Counted from the first letter of the stretch, positions 26,055-35,309 are shown. The stretch is DNA of 64,000 nt from Microbispora bryophytorum (GCF_006874465.1 NZ_VIRL01000001.1:558001-622000); one strand, 5' to 3'. A program made the numbers and translations. Notes: a model not told the origin generated them from the sequence alone.

Positions 26055-27182
26055 ATGAGAGACAACCCCCTCGTCCTGCACGTACTGGGAGCCCGGCCCA
26101 ACTTCGTCAAGGCGGCCCCGGTCGTCAGGGGGCTGGCCGAGCTCGGTATCCGGCAGGGCATCATCCACACCGGCCAGCACTATGACGCGCTGATGTCGGA
26201 CGTGTTCTTCGCCGATCTGGGCCTGCCGGAGCCGGTCGCGAACCTCGGCGTCGGCAGCGGCACCCACGCCCGGCAGACGGCCGCCCTGCTCACGGGGCTG
26301 GAGGACGTCGTGCTCGAACACCGCCCGGCGCTCGTGGTGGTGTACGGCGACGTGAACTCGACGCTCGCGGCGATCCTCGTCTGCGCCAAGCTGCACGTGC
26401 CGACCGCGCACGTCGAGGCGGGCCTGCGCTCCTTCGACCGGGAGATGCCGGAGGAGGTCAACCGGGTCGTCACCGACGCGTTGTCCGACCTGCTGTTCGC
26501 GACCTCCCCGGAGGCGCTGTCGCACCTGGCCAACGAGGGCGTGGACCCGGCGAAGGTGCACCTCGTCGGCAACCCGATGATCGACAGCCTGTTCGCCGCG
26601 CTGCCGAAGCTCGACCCGGCGCCCGTCGCGGAGCGCCTGGGCATCGACGGCAGGTACGCCGTGGCCACGCTGCACCGTCCGGCGAACGTGGACGACCCGG
26701 AGGCGGCCCGCGAACTGGTCGACGCCGTGCTCGGGGTGGCCGAGCAGGTGCCGGTCGTCGTCCCGCTGCACCCGCGCGGCCGGCAGCGGCTGGCCGACGC
26801 CGGGCTCGTGGACCGGCCGAATATGAAGATCGTGGACCCGCTCGGCTACGTGGACTTCCTGTCCCTGGTGCGCGGTGCCGCCCTGGTGGTGACCGACTCC
26901 GGCGGCGTCCAGGAGGAGACGACCATGCTGGGCGTCCCGTGCCTGACCGTCCGGCCCAACACCGAGCGGCCGATCACCGTGACCCACGGCACCAACCGGC
27001 TCGTCACTCCTGCCTCGCTCCCCGCCGCGGCGTCCAAGGCGCTCGCGGACGGCGCGGCCACGCCGAGCGGCGAGCTGCCGCCGCTGTGGGACGGCGCCGC
27101 CGGGCCGCGGATCGCCCGCGTCATCGAGGCCTGGCTCCGCGGCGACAGCCTCTCCCCCGCCGCCAAGGGCGTCCTGCGCTAG
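26055..27182 (+). CDS. wecB: UDP-N-acetylglucosamine 2-epimerase (non-hydrolysing)
   Basis: A 375-residue GT-B-fold epimerase converting UDP-GlcNAc to UDP-ManNAc. Signatures: GARPNFVKAAPVV at 12-24, TGQHYD, VVYGDVNSTLAA, HVEAGLRSFDREMPEEVNR, NPMIDS, HRPANVDD, PLHPRG, and TDSGGVQEETTMLGVPCLT. It supplies ManNAc for a wall polymer such as teichuronic acid or the linkage unit. AGGCGAGG lies just upstream of the ATG. Confidence 0.93.
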   Translation: MRDNPLVLHVLGARPNFVKAAPVVRGLAELGIRQGIIHTGQHYDALMSDVFFADLGLPEPVANLGVGSGTHARQTAALLTGLEDVVLEHRPALVVVYGDVNSTLAAILVCAKLHVPTAHVEAGLRSFDREMPEEVNRVVTDALSDLLFATSPEALSHLANEGVDPAKVHLVGNPMIDSLFAALPKLDPAPVAERLGIDGRYAVATLHRPANVDDPEAARELVDAVLGVAEQVPVVVPLHPRGRQRLADAGLVDRPNMKIVDPLGYVDFLSLVRGAALVVTDSGGVQEETTMLGVPCLTVRPNTERPITVTHGTNRLVTPASLPAAASKALADGAATPSGELPPLWDGAAGPRIARVIEAWLRGDSLSPAAKGVLR

Positions 27183-27242
27183 CCGGCTCTCAGGACAGGT
27201 TCTGAACGGGGGGAAGACCACGCTCGGCGAAGACCTTCTTCG

Positions 27243-27533
27243 CACGAGATCATCGCACTGTGCGACCAGGCGGGCGTGACACCCCGCATCGGCGAGGGGG
27301 GCCGGAGCGTGCAGACGGTGCTGGCCCTGGTCGCGGCCGGTTTCGGCGCGGCCGTGATGTCGGACTCCCATCGCGCGCTCCGCCGCGTCGGTGTTCGCGC
27401 CCGCCCTCTGGAGGGCACCTCCACGACCCTCCACGTGGTCTGGCGGACGAACGACGGGAATCCCCTCGTCGAGCGCTTCCGCTCGGTGCTGACCACCCTC
27501 GCCACGAGCGACCCCGCCGGCTCGGTCGATTGA
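27243..27533 (+). pseudogene. C-terminal fragment of a LysR-type regulator
   Basis: The open stretch reads HEIIALCDQAGVTPRIGEGG, then VQTVLALVAAGFGAAVMS, and ends VWRTNDGNPLVERFRSVL. This is the second half of a LysR effector-binding domain of the BenM/CatM type. There is no helix-turn-helix and no credible start; the sequence before 27243 is unrelated. It is a gene relic between wecB and the next glycosyltransferase. Confidence 0.65.
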
Positions 27534-27600
27534 AACCCCTATATCGACACAAAGGTCTCCGCAGCCCCTTTACGATGGCATGTCCGTAAGGGGGAGAGGC

Positions 27601-29679
27601 ATGGCTGAGACCGACGAGACTCCTGAGGCCTCGGAAGGCCCGCGTTTCCAGCGGCTGGGGCCGGTGAACTGGCTTCCCGAGGAGCGCAAGCACGTCGAGC
27701 AGTACGAGCAGCGGATCCGCGACCTGGAGAACCGGCTCGCCTACCAGGAGGCCCGTGCGGACTACGCCCTCTGGAGGCTCCAGGCCACCCAGACCCAGAA
27801 GCCCTACCGGGTCGCGCAGGTGCTGACGAACGCGTCGAAGCCCAAGAAAATCGTCCGGCTGCCGCGCGACCTCGGCAAGGCGATGAAGGACGGCAGGAAG
27901 GCGCCGAAGGCGCCGCCCTCCGCGATCGAGGTCGCCGCCGCCGCCGAGGCGCGGGGCCCCGAGGTCAAGATCCCCGGTCTCAAGTGGCCCGACGGCCCGA
28001 TCGTCCGGCCGGACATGCGGGTCGCGGTGATCCTCGACGACTTCTCCCGCATGGCGTTCAGGTACGAATGGGACCAGATCGAGTTCGGGCTGCAGGACTG
28101 GCGCGAGATCTTCGCGGAGAAGCGTCCCGAGATGCTGTTCTGCGAGTCGGCCTGGCACGGCAACCAGGGCCGCTGGCGCTTCCAGATGACCGGGACCAAC
28201 GCGCCGAAGCAGGAGCTGCGCGACCTGATCGCCTGGTGCCGCGAGGAGGGCATCCCCACGGTCTTCTGGAACAAGGAGGACCCGCCCAACTTCGACTTCT
28301 TCATCGACACGGCCAAGCTGTTCGACTACGTGTACACGTGCGACGGCGACATGATCCCGAAATATCGCGAGACGCTGGGTCATGACCGTGTCGGCGTGCT
28401 GCAGTTCGCCGCCCAGCCCCGGATCCACAACCCGATCCAGACCAAGCAGGGCCGGCCGTACGACGTGGTCTTCGCGGGAATGTACTTCCGCGACAAGCAC
28501 CCCGAGCGGCGCGAGCAGATGGAGACGATCCTCGCGCCCGTTCGCCCGCTCGGCCTGCACATCTACGCCCGGAACGCCTCGGTGGCCGACAAGTACGCCT
28601 GGCCGGAGGAGTATCGCCCCCACATCGTGGGCGAGCTGCCGTACGAGCAGATGCTGGCCGCGTACAAGATGTACAAGGTCTTCCTGAACGTGAACTCGGT
28701 GATCGACTCGCCGACCATGTGCGCGCGCCGGGTCTTCGAGCTGTCGGCCTGCTCGACCACGGTGCTGTCGGGATGGTCGAGGGCCATCGAGGAGACGTTC
28801 GGCCCGCTCATCCCGGTCGCGCACTCGCAGGAGGAGGCGTACAACCGGGCGATCTATCTGATCAACAGTCCCGAGCTGCGGGCACGCCAGGGCCACCTGG
28901 CGATGCGCGAGGTGTTCGACAAGCACCTGTTCTCCCACCGGGTCGACCAGATCCTCGGCGACCTCGGCCTGCCGGTCGTCACGCGGTCGCGGTCGATCTC
29001 CGTGGTGCTGCCGACCAACCGGGCCGGCCAGCTCGAACACGCGATCAGCCAGGTCGCGCGGCAGCGGCACCGCAACCTGGAGCTCGTGCTGGTCATGCAC
29101 GGTCTGTCGGAGGACCCGGCGGTCGTGCGCGACAAGGCCCTCGCGGCGGGCATCCCGGCCGTGAAGGTGCTGACCGCCGACCCGTCCTGGACGCTGGGCG
29201 AGGTGCTCAACCACGGCATCGCCCACGCCGAGGGCGAGCTGATCTCCAAGATGGACGACGACAACATCTACGGCGAGCACTACCTGTCGGACCTGGTCCG
29301 CTCCTTCGACTACGCCGACGCCGAGATGGTCGGCAAGGGCGCGCACTACACGTACTTCCCCGACAAGGACGTCACGATCTTCCGCCTGCCCGGGCTGGAG
29401 CACCGCTACGCCCACCTCATCCAGGGGGCGACGATCCTGGCCAGTGCCGACCTGCTGCGGGCGTTCCCGTTCGAGCCGGTCAACGCGGGTGAGGACACCC
29501 GGCTCGTGCGGCGCTGCAAGGAAGAGGGCGTCCGGATCTACTCGGCCGACCGGTACAACTTCATCTACATGCGCGGCTCGGACGCCACCGCTCACACCTG
29601 GCAGGCGGCGGACTACAAGCTGACCCGCAACGCGCAGTTCTGCTTCGCCGGCAACCCCGAGGCGCACGTTCTCATCTGA
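27601..29679 (+). CDS. Two-domain glycosyltransferase: CgeB-like GT-B plus C-terminal GT2
   Basis: A 692-residue protein. A coiled coil at about 25-65 (EERKHVEQYEQRIRDLENRLAYQEARADY) is followed by a basic linker. Residues about 135-460 resemble CgeB/DUF3880 glycosyltransferases (VFWNKEDPPNFDFF, YDVVFAGMYFRDKHPERR, FLNVNSVIDSPTMCARRVFEL). Residues about 465-692 are a GT-A GT2 domain with the metal-binding KMDDDNIYG and an EDTRLVRRC block. The ATG at 27601 has GGGGGAG upstream; an in-frame ATG at 27580 is weaker. It probably extends the wall polymer made by the neighbouring genes. Confidence 0.85.
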   Translation: MAETDETPEASEGPRFQRLGPVNWLPEERKHVEQYEQRIRDLENRLAYQEARADYALWRLQATQTQKPYRVAQVLTNASKPKKIVRLPRDLGKAMKDGRKAPKAPPSAIEVAAAAEARGPEVKIPGLKWPDGPIVRPDMRVAVILDDFSRMAFRYEWDQIEFGLQDWREIFAEKRPEMLFCESAWHGNQGRWRFQMTGTNAPKQELRDLIAWCREEGIPTVFWNKEDPPNFDFFIDTAKLFDYVYTCDGDMIPKYRETLGHDRVGVLQFAAQPRIHNPIQTKQGRPYDVVFAGMYFRDKHPERREQMETILAPVRPLGLHIYARNASVADKYAWPEEYRPHIVGELPYEQMLAAYKMYKVFLNVNSVIDSPTMCARRVFELSACSTTVLSGWSRAIEETFGPLIPVAHSQEEAYNRAIYLINSPELRARQGHLAMREVFDKHLFSHRVDQILGDLGLPVVTRSRSISVVLPTNRAGQLEHAISQVARQRHRNLELVLVMHGLSEDPAVVRDKALAAGIPAVKVLTADPSWTLGEVLNHGIAHAEGELISKMDDDNIYGEHYLSDLVRSFDYADAEMVGKGAHYTYFPDKDVTIFRLPGLEHRYAHLIQGATILASADLLRAFPFEPVNAGEDTRLVRRCKEEGVRIYSADRYNFIYMRGSDATAHTWQAADYKLTRNAQFCFAGNPEAHVLI

Positions 29680-29688
29680 AATCGTCAT

Positions 29689-29712
29689 ACCGCCCGGAAT
29701 GTCCCGGGCGGT
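29689..29712 (+). terminator. Perfect hairpin after the two-domain glycosyltransferase
   Basis: ACCGCCCGG (29689-29697) and CCGGGCGGT (29704-29712) form a perfect 9-base stem with a 6-base loop, ten bases after the stop codon. Confidence 0.65.
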
Positions 29713-29797
29713 GCGGCGGTTGCCCTGTTCCGGGACCCTCCAGCCTTCGGGCGGGCGGGTCCCGTGTACGTGCACGCCGGACAGGGGAGCCCCTCAC

Positions 29798-31330
29798 GTG
29801 ACCACGAAGTCGACCGCGACGACGGCATCGAAAGGCATCGGGCTGCGGTCCGAGCGCGGCCCCGTGCTCGCCGCCATCATGCTCTGCACCGCTCTGGTGG
29901 CGCTGGACAGCACGATCATCGCCACCGCGGTGCCGTCCGTCGTCACCGACCTCGGCGGGTTCGCCCAGTTTCCCTGGCTGTTCTCGATCTACCTGCTCAC
30001 GCAGGCCGTGACCGTGCCCATCTACGGCAAACTCGCCGACGTGTTCGGGCGCAAGCCGGTCATGTTCTTCGGCATCGCGGCGTTCCTGATCGGCTCGGTG
30101 CTGTGCGGAGTGGCCTGGAGCATGCCCGCGCTGATCGCCTTCCGCGCGATCCAGGGCATCGGGGCCGGGGCGGTGCAGCCGATCAGCATGACGATGGCCG
30201 GCGACCTGTACACGGTCGAGGAGCGGGCCCGCGTCCAGGGCTACCTCGCCAGTGTGTGGGGCATCTCCGCGGTGGTCGGCCCGACGCTCGGCGGCGTGTT
30301 CGCCGAGTACGTCTCCTGGCGCTGGATCTTCTTCATCAACCTGCCGCTCGGCGCGTTGGCCACCTGGATGCTCGCCCGGCGCTTCAAGGAGCAGGTGAAG
30401 CGGGGCTCCCACCGGATCGACTACACAGGCGCCGCGCTGCTCACCGGCGGCTCCTCGCTGCTCATCCTCGGCCTGCTGGAGGGCGGCGTCGCCTGGGACT
30501 GGAACTCGGCGCCCAGCCTGCTGATCTTCGCGGCGGGCCTCCTCCTGATCGCCGCCTTCGTGCTCGTGGAGCGCCGCGCGGCCGAGCCGGTGCTGCCCCT
30601 GTGGGTGTTCCGCCGCCGCACGCTGACCGGCGGCAACCTGACCTCCCTCGGCATCGGCGCCCTCACGATCGGGCTCACCTCGTACGTCCCGACGTACGCG
30701 CAGGGCGTGCTGGGCACCGGCGCGCTGGTGGCGGGCTTCGCCCTGGCCGCGCTCACCGTGGGCTGGCCCCTCGCCGCGACGTTCTCCGGCCGTTTCTACA
30801 TGCGCATCGGGTTCCGCGACACCGCGCTGATCGGCATCGTCGTGGTGGTGGCCGGCACCGTGCTGTGCGCGCTGCTCGGGCAGAACGCGATGATCTGGCA
30901 GGTCGCGGCCGCCTGTTTCGTCGTCGGCGTCGGCCTCGGGCTGTCGGCCAGCCCGACGATGGTCGCCGTGCAGTCGGTCGTCGGCTGGGAGCGCCGCGGC
31001 GTGGTCACCGCGACCAACATGTTCTGCCGCTCGCTCGGCAGCACGGTCGGGGCCGCGGTGCTCGGCGCCATCTCCAACGCGACGCTGTCGGACCGCTTCG
31101 CCCACCCGCCCGCCGACGTCGCGGGACGGGTGCCGGACAGCCTCGACGCCACCAGCCTGGTGCTGAAGGCCCAGGGCCCGGCGGCCCATTCGGCCGCCGC
31201 GTCCTTCGTCCGGGGCGCGCTGTACGACGCGGTCCACCACATCTTCGTCGCGCTCGTCGTCGTGGCCGTGCTCAGCGTCGCCGCGCTGCTGCTCATGCCC
31301 CGCCGTACGACCGAGCTGACCTTCGACTGA
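29798..31330 (+). CDS. MFS multidrug exporter, DHA2 (EmrB/QacA) family, 14 TM
   Basis: A 510-residue transporter. Helix 1 has LCTALVALDSTIIATAVPSV (the D-S-T motif of DHA2), loop 2-3 has GKLADVFGRKPV, and helix 5 carries motif C (ISAVVGPTLGGVFAEYVSWRW). Fourteen hydrophobic segments are visible. The GTG at 29798 was chosen for the GGGGAGC site eight bases upstream; an ATG at 29699 would add unrelated residues. The substrate is unknown; proton-driven export is the family rule. Confidence 0.9.
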   Translation: MTTKSTATTASKGIGLRSERGPVLAAIMLCTALVALDSTIIATAVPSVVTDLGGFAQFPWLFSIYLLTQAVTVPIYGKLADVFGRKPVMFFGIAAFLIGSVLCGVAWSMPALIAFRAIQGIGAGAVQPISMTMAGDLYTVEERARVQGYLASVWGISAVVGPTLGGVFAEYVSWRWIFFINLPLGALATWMLARRFKEQVKRGSHRIDYTGAALLTGGSSLLILGLLEGGVAWDWNSAPSLLIFAAGLLLIAAFVLVERRAAEPVLPLWVFRRRTLTGGNLTSLGIGALTIGLTSYVPTYAQGVLGTGALVAGFALAALTVGWPLAATFSGRFYMRIGFRDTALIGIVVVVAGTVLCALLGQNAMIWQVAAACFVVGVGLGLSASPTMVAVQSVVGWERRGVVTATNMFCRSLGSTVGAAVLGAISNATLSDRFAHPPADVAGRVPDSLDATSLVLKAQGPAAHSAAASFVRGALYDAVHHIFVALVVVAVLSVAALLLMPRRTTELTFD

Positions 31331-31352
31331 CCGAGCGCTCCCAGCCGAGACG

Positions 31353-32384
31353 TCAGGCGGCCGCGCGTTCGCCGAGGGGGCGGCGGCGCAGGCTCACCTG
31401 CTGGAGAGCCGGCGGCACGTACGCCTGGTCGAGCGTGCCGACGTCGGTGCCGGGCGGGACGATCGCGTCGATCCGGTCGAGGATGTCGTCGGTCAGCGCG
31501 ACGTCGACGCCCGCGAGCAGGTCGTCGAGGTGGCTCATCGTGCGCGGCCCGGCGATGGCGCTGGTCACGCCGGGATGAGCGATGGCGAAAGCCATGGCGA
31601 GGTGGGTCAGCGGCAGACCCGCCTCCTCGGCGAGCGAGATGAACCGCTCGACGACCTCGATGCGGTGCTCGTCGTTGACGTGCTTGAGGAGGCCGGCGCG
31701 GCGGAGCTCGTTCTGCCGTCCCTTGCGGACCTGCCCGGTGAGCAGTCCCTGCCCGAGCGGGCCCCACACCAGCGTACCCATTCCGTAGCGCTGCGCGGCC
31801 GGCAGCACCTCGCGTTCGATGCCGCGGTTGAGCAGCGAATACGGCGGCTGATCGGTGCGGAACCGCTCCAGGCCGCGCCGCTCGGCGACCCACTGGGCCT
31901 CGACGATGTCGGACGCCGGCATGGCGGACGTCCCGATCGCGCGGACCTTCCCGCTGCGGATCAGGTCCGAGAGCGCGGAGAGCGTCTCCTCGACGTCCGT
32001 GGCGGGGTCCGGCCGGTGGATCTGGTAGAGGTCGATGTGGTCGGTCCGCAGGCGGCGCAGCGAGTTCTCGACCGCGGTCATGATCCAGCGCCGCGAGGCG
32101 CCCTGCTGATTGGGATCGTCACCGATGGGGCGGCTCACCTTGGTCGCGAGCACTACGTTGTCCCGCCGCCCCTTGAGCGCCCTGCCGACGATCTCTTCGG
32201 AGTCGCCGTAGACGTCGGCGGTGTCGATGAGGTTGATCCCGGCGTCCAGCGCCTTGTGGATGATGCGGGCCGAGTCGTCGGGATCGGAGTTGCCGATGGA
32301 CGTGGCGAACATCAATGCGCCGAGCCCATAGGCGCTGACCTTGATACCGGTGCGGCCGAGCGTGCGGTACTGCATGCGAACCAT
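31353..32384 (-). CDS. Aldo/keto reductase
   Basis: A 343-residue AKR of the YajO/potassium-channel-beta-like group. Tetrad residues occur in LIDTADVYGDS (D, Y), LATKVSRP (K) and YQIHRPDP (H). NADPH contacts lie in AIAGPRTMSHLDD. An ATG nine bases downstream (MQYRTLG, 32375) may be the real start, since AAGGAAGG is better spaced for it. It is divergent from an MmyB-like XRE regulator, a frequent actinobacterial pairing for oxidoreductase control. Confidence 0.9.
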   Translation of the reverse strand: MVRMQYRTLGRTGIKVSAYGLGALMFATSIGNSDPDDSARIIHKALDAGINLIDTADVYGDSEEIVGRALKGRRDNVVLATKVSRPIGDDPNQQGASRRWIMTAVENSLRRLRTDHIDLYQIHRPDPATDVEETLSALSDLIRSGKVRAIGTSAMPASDIVEAQWVAERRGLERFRTDQPPYSLLNRGIEREVLPAAQRYGMGTLVWGPLGQGLLTGQVRKGRQNELRRAGLLKHVNDEHRIEVVERFISLAEEAGLPLTHLAMAFAIAHPGVTSAIAGPRTMSHLDDLLAGVDVALTDDILDRIDAIVPPGTDVGTLDQAYVPPALQQVSLRRRPLGERAAA

Positions 32385-32562
32385 GCCTTCCTTCGTCGAA
32401 CAATCCGGGCATCCGTGGCGTCGGTGCTCGTCCCGCCGGCCCCCGCGAGGGCGCCGCCGGTCCGCCGAGCCGGCTCCCAGCCTCCGGCGGTGCGGGCGCC
32501 GGCGGGAGAGACGCCCTTATCCGGGGACAGGCCGTCCCTGGCAACGTCCGGCGCTCCGGGGC

Positions 32563-33429
32563 ATGGTGAAGGGCATGGTGAAGGGTGTGGACAGAACCGA
32601 ACTGGCCGACTTCCTGCGTCACTGCCGTGCCCGAGTCGCCCCTGCCGACGTGGGGCTGTCGCACGGCGCGCGGCGGCGCACCCCGGGACTGCGCCGCGAG
32701 GAGGTCGCGCAGCTGGCGGGCATGTCCACCGACCACTACACACGGCTCGAACAAGCCAGGGGCTCACACCCGTCCCGCCAGATGCTCGCCGCCGTCGCCC
32801 GCGCGCTGCGGCTGACCGGCGACGAACGGGACCACCTCTTCCACCTGGCCGGCGAGGAGCCGCCGCGGGACCGGTCGGCCACGGATCACGTCCGGCCCGG
32901 CCTGCTGCTCATCCTCGACCGGCTGATCGACACGCCCGCCCAGGTGGTGAACGACCGCGGCGACGTCCTCGCGCAGAATTCGATGGACAAGGCACTTCAC
33001 GGTGACGCGTCCGCCCGCCCCGAGGCGGAGCGCAACATCATCTGGCGCTACTTCACCGACCCGTCCGCGCGGGAGCTCTTCCCGGCCGAGGACCGTGACC
33101 ACGCCGCCCGCACGGCGGTGGCGGATCTGCGCGCCGCATCCGCCCGCCGCCCGGACGACGCGCGGCTGGCAGGGCTCGTACGCCGGCTCCGGGCCCGCAG
33201 CGAGGAGTTCGCGGCGCTGTGGGACGCCCACGACGTCGCCGTGCGGCGCGCCGACGTCAAGCGCTTCCAGCATCCGGTCGTCGGCCTGCTGGAGCTGGAC
33301 TGCGAGGTGATGCTGAGCCCGGAGCACGATCAGCGGCTGATCGTCTACACCGCCCGCCCGGGCAGCGAGTCGTACGAGCGGCTGGAGCTGCTGCGCGTGG
33401 TCGGCCTCCAGGACCTGATCCGCGGCTGA
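32563..33429 (+). CDS. XRE regulator with MmyB-like ligand domain
   Basis: A protein of about 288 residues. The helix-turn-helix spans about 30-75 (RRRTPGLRREEVAQLAGMSTDHYTRLEQ), the hallmark of this family. The C-terminal MmyB domain (about 110-280, IIWRYFTDPSARELF, HPVVGLLELDCEVML) binds a fatty-acid-like ligand in known members. The start is ambiguous: ATGs at 32563 and 32575 and a GTG at 32587 lie in a small direct repeat (ATGGTGAAGGG twice). It probably regulates the divergent aldo/keto reductase. Confidence 0.87.
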   Translation: MVKGMVKGVDRTELADFLRHCRARVAPADVGLSHGARRRTPGLRREEVAQLAGMSTDHYTRLEQARGSHPSRQMLAAVARALRLTGDERDHLFHLAGEEPPRDRSATDHVRPGLLLILDRLIDTPAQVVNDRGDVLAQNSMDKALHGDASARPEAERNIIWRYFTDPSARELFPAEDRDHAARTAVADLRAASARRPDDARLAGLVRRLRARSEEFAALWDAHDVAVRRADVKRFQHPVVGLLELDCEVMLSPEHDQRLIVYTARPGSESYERLELLRVVGLQDLIRG

Positions 33430-33507
33430 ACCGCCGAGCCGCAGGGGCGACGTCCGCTCGATGAATCTCGACGACCTCGTCGGCGGATGGGTTCGCCATG
33501 CACGAGA

Positions 33508-33540
33508 CGTTCGTCCCCGTCCGGATGACGGGGACGAACG
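33508..33540. terminator. Perfect 13-base-pair hairpin between convergent genes
   Basis: CGTTCGTCCCCGT (33508-33520) and ACGGGGACGAACG (33528-33540) pair perfectly around a 7-base loop. It lies between the ends of the XRE gene (33429) and the flotillin gene (33550), so it can stop transcription from both sides. Confidence 0.75.
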
Positions 33541-33549
33541 CGTGCCCGG

Positions 33550-35058
33550 TCAGGAGGCGGCGTCGATGGCGTTCTTCGTGGGGGGCTCGGCGCCGTTGAC
33601 GCTCGCGCCGTCACCGGCCGCGGCGGGGGTGCCGCCGGCCAGCAGCGAGCGGGCCAGCCCCAGCCCGGTGCCGCCCAGCGTGAGCGCCTTCGCCAGCATC
33701 TCCTCGATGCCCTGGGCGCCGTTGAGCACCACCATGTGGTCGACGTTGCCGAACGCCTTCGCCCCGGCCTCCACGATCTGCGGCCAGTTCTCGGCGAGCT
33801 GCTGGGCGATGACCGCCTCCTGGTTCTCCCGCAGCGCCTCCGAGCGGGCCCTGATCGCCTCGGCCTCGGCCAGGCCCTTGGCCTTGGCCGCCTCGGCTTC
33901 GGCCAGACCCTTCGCCTTGGCCGCCTCGGCCTCCGCGAGACCCCGCGCCTTGGCGGCCTCCGCCTCGCCCAGACCGGTCGCCTTGGTCGCCGCCGCGGCG
34001 GCCTCGCCGCGCACCCGCACCGACTCGGCGTCGGCCACGGCCGCCTGCTTCACCTGGGACGCCTGGGCGGTGGCGCGCAGCTCGGTCTCCCTGGCCTCCG
34101 CCTCGGCCTGGGCGATGCGCGCGTCGCGCTCGGCCTGCGACAGCGTGACGGTCTCGTACGCCTTGGCGTCGGCGGGCTTGCGAACCTGCGACTGGAGCCG
34201 CTGCTCGGCCAGCTGGGCCTCCAGCTCCGCGGCCCTCGTCTCCTGGACGACGACCTCCTGGCGCGCGGTGGCCTCGGACAGCGGGCCGGCCTGCCGGGCC
34301 TTGGCCGACGCCTGGTCCACCTCCGCCTGGTAGCCGGCCTGCTGGATCTGCGACTCGCGGATGGCGGAGGCCTTCTTGGCGGCCGCGACCTGCTCGGCCT
34401 CGGTGGCCTCCTGGTCGCGCTGCGCCTCGGCGATGCGGGCCGCCGCGGCGATCTTCGCGGCGTGCGGCTTGCCCAGGTTCGTGATGTAGCCGGTCTCGTC
34501 CTCGATCTCCTGGATCTGCAGCGAGTCGACCACCAGGCCGAGCTTGCTCATCTCGTCGGCCGCGGAGCTGCGGGTCTCGCTGGTGAGCCGCTCGCGGTTG
34601 AGGATGAGGTCCTCGACGGTCAGGTTGCCGATGATCGAGCGCAGGTGGCCGGTGAACAGCTCGTGGATGGCGCCGTTCATCGAGTCCTGCTGGTCGAGGA
34701 AGCGCCGGGCGGCGTTCGCGATGCTGGAGAAGTCGTCGCCCACCTTGTAGATGATCACGCCGCGCACCTGGACCGGGATGCCCTGCTGGGTCACGCAGTT
34801 GACCTGGAGGTTCGTGGCCCGGCTGTCGAGCCGCAGCCGCCGGGCGGTCTGGAAGCCGGGCAGCACCGCGGTGCCCTTGCCCGTCACGATCTTGAAGCCG
34901 AGGCTGTCGGCGAGCTCGTTCTTCGTGTGGGCGCCGAGACCCGAGATGATCAGCGCCTCGTTGGGCTCGGCCACCCGCCAGATGGCCTTGAACAGAAGGA
35001 TGAGGACGATGACGGCGACGACGGCCACACCGCCCACGACCAGGATCTCCGTTGACAT
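33550..35058 (-). CDS. Flotillin-like SPFH-domain membrane protein
   Basis: A 502-residue protein with one N-terminal membrane segment (VVGGVAVVAVIVLILLFKAIW, 7-27). The SPFH/Band-7 domain spans about 28-200 (ALIISGLGAH, RRLRLDSRATNLQVN, VQVRGVIIYKV). A long coiled coil of about 200-430 follows. An 11-residue unit of type GLAEAEAAKAK occurs four times in tandem at 362-405. The C-terminus is Gly/Ala-rich (ALTLGGTGLGLARSLL). Flotillins organise membrane microdomains. GGAGG sits five bases before the ATG; an NfeD-like gene lies 41 bases upstream, the standard bacterial pairing. Confidence 0.92.
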   Translation of the reverse strand: MSTEILVVGGVAVVAVIVLILLFKAIWRVAEPNEALIISGLGAHTKNELADSLGFKIVTGKGTAVLPGFQTARRLRLDSRATNLQVNCVTQQGIPVQVRGVIIYKVGDDFSSIANAARRFLDQQDSMNGAIHELFTGHLRSIIGNLTVEDLILNRERLTSETRSSAADEMSKLGLVVDSLQIQEIEDETGYITNLGKPHAAKIAAAARIAEAQRDQEATEAEQVAAAKKASAIRESQIQQAGYQAEVDQASAKARQAGPLSEATARQEVVVQETRAAELEAQLAEQRLQSQVRKPADAKAYETVTLSQAERDARIAQAEAEARETELRATAQASQVKQAAVADAESVRVRGEAAAAATKATGLGEAEAAKARGLAEAEAAKAKGLAEAEAAKAKGLAEAEAIRARSEALRENQEAVIAQQLAENWPQIVEAGAKAFGNVDHMVVLNGAQGIEEMLAKALTLGGTGLGLARSLLAGGTPAAAGDGASVNGAEPPTKNAIDAAS

Positions 35059-35099
35059 GGGAGCCTCCGTGTAGTGGGGGGAAGGGAGGAGGGAGCGAG

Positions 35100-35309
35100 T
35101 CAGACGATCGCGCGGGCGACGTAGACGGTGCGCGGGGGCGAATACTCCACGATGACGACGATCGACCCCACCAGGATCTCCTCGTCTGGAATGCTCGGAT
35201 AGGCGTAGAACGCCTCGACACCCCCGCGGATGGGGACCATCACCTCGCCGACAAGGCCGGGGCCGATCCTGCCTGTGACCCTGCCCTGCCTGCCGACCAC
35301 CCGCGTCAC
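35100..35309 (-). CDS. NfeD-like small OB-fold protein
   Basis: A 69-residue frame with GTG at 35309 (VTRVVGRQGRVTGRIGPGLV). The five-strand pattern (GRVTGRIGPGLVGEVMVPI, EEILVGSIVVIVEY, RTVYVARAIV) matches the C-terminal OB domain of NfeD without its membrane helices. It lies 41 bases upstream of the flotillin gene on the same strand. NfeD proteins partner with SPFH proteins, so a joint role is likely. The exact start is uncertain; in-frame codons continue upstream without a good ribosome site. Confidence 0.65.
   Translation of the reverse strand: MTRVVGRQGRVTGRIGPGLVGEVMVPIRGGVEAFYAYPSIPDEEILVGSIVVIVEYSPPRTVYVARAIV

Noticed and set aside
27250-29775. An 841-codon open frame antisense to the CgeB/GT2 glycosyltransferase
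   Set aside because: The sense frame carries coiled-coil and glycosyltransferase motifs; the antisense frame is compositionally typical of third-position G+C artefacts.
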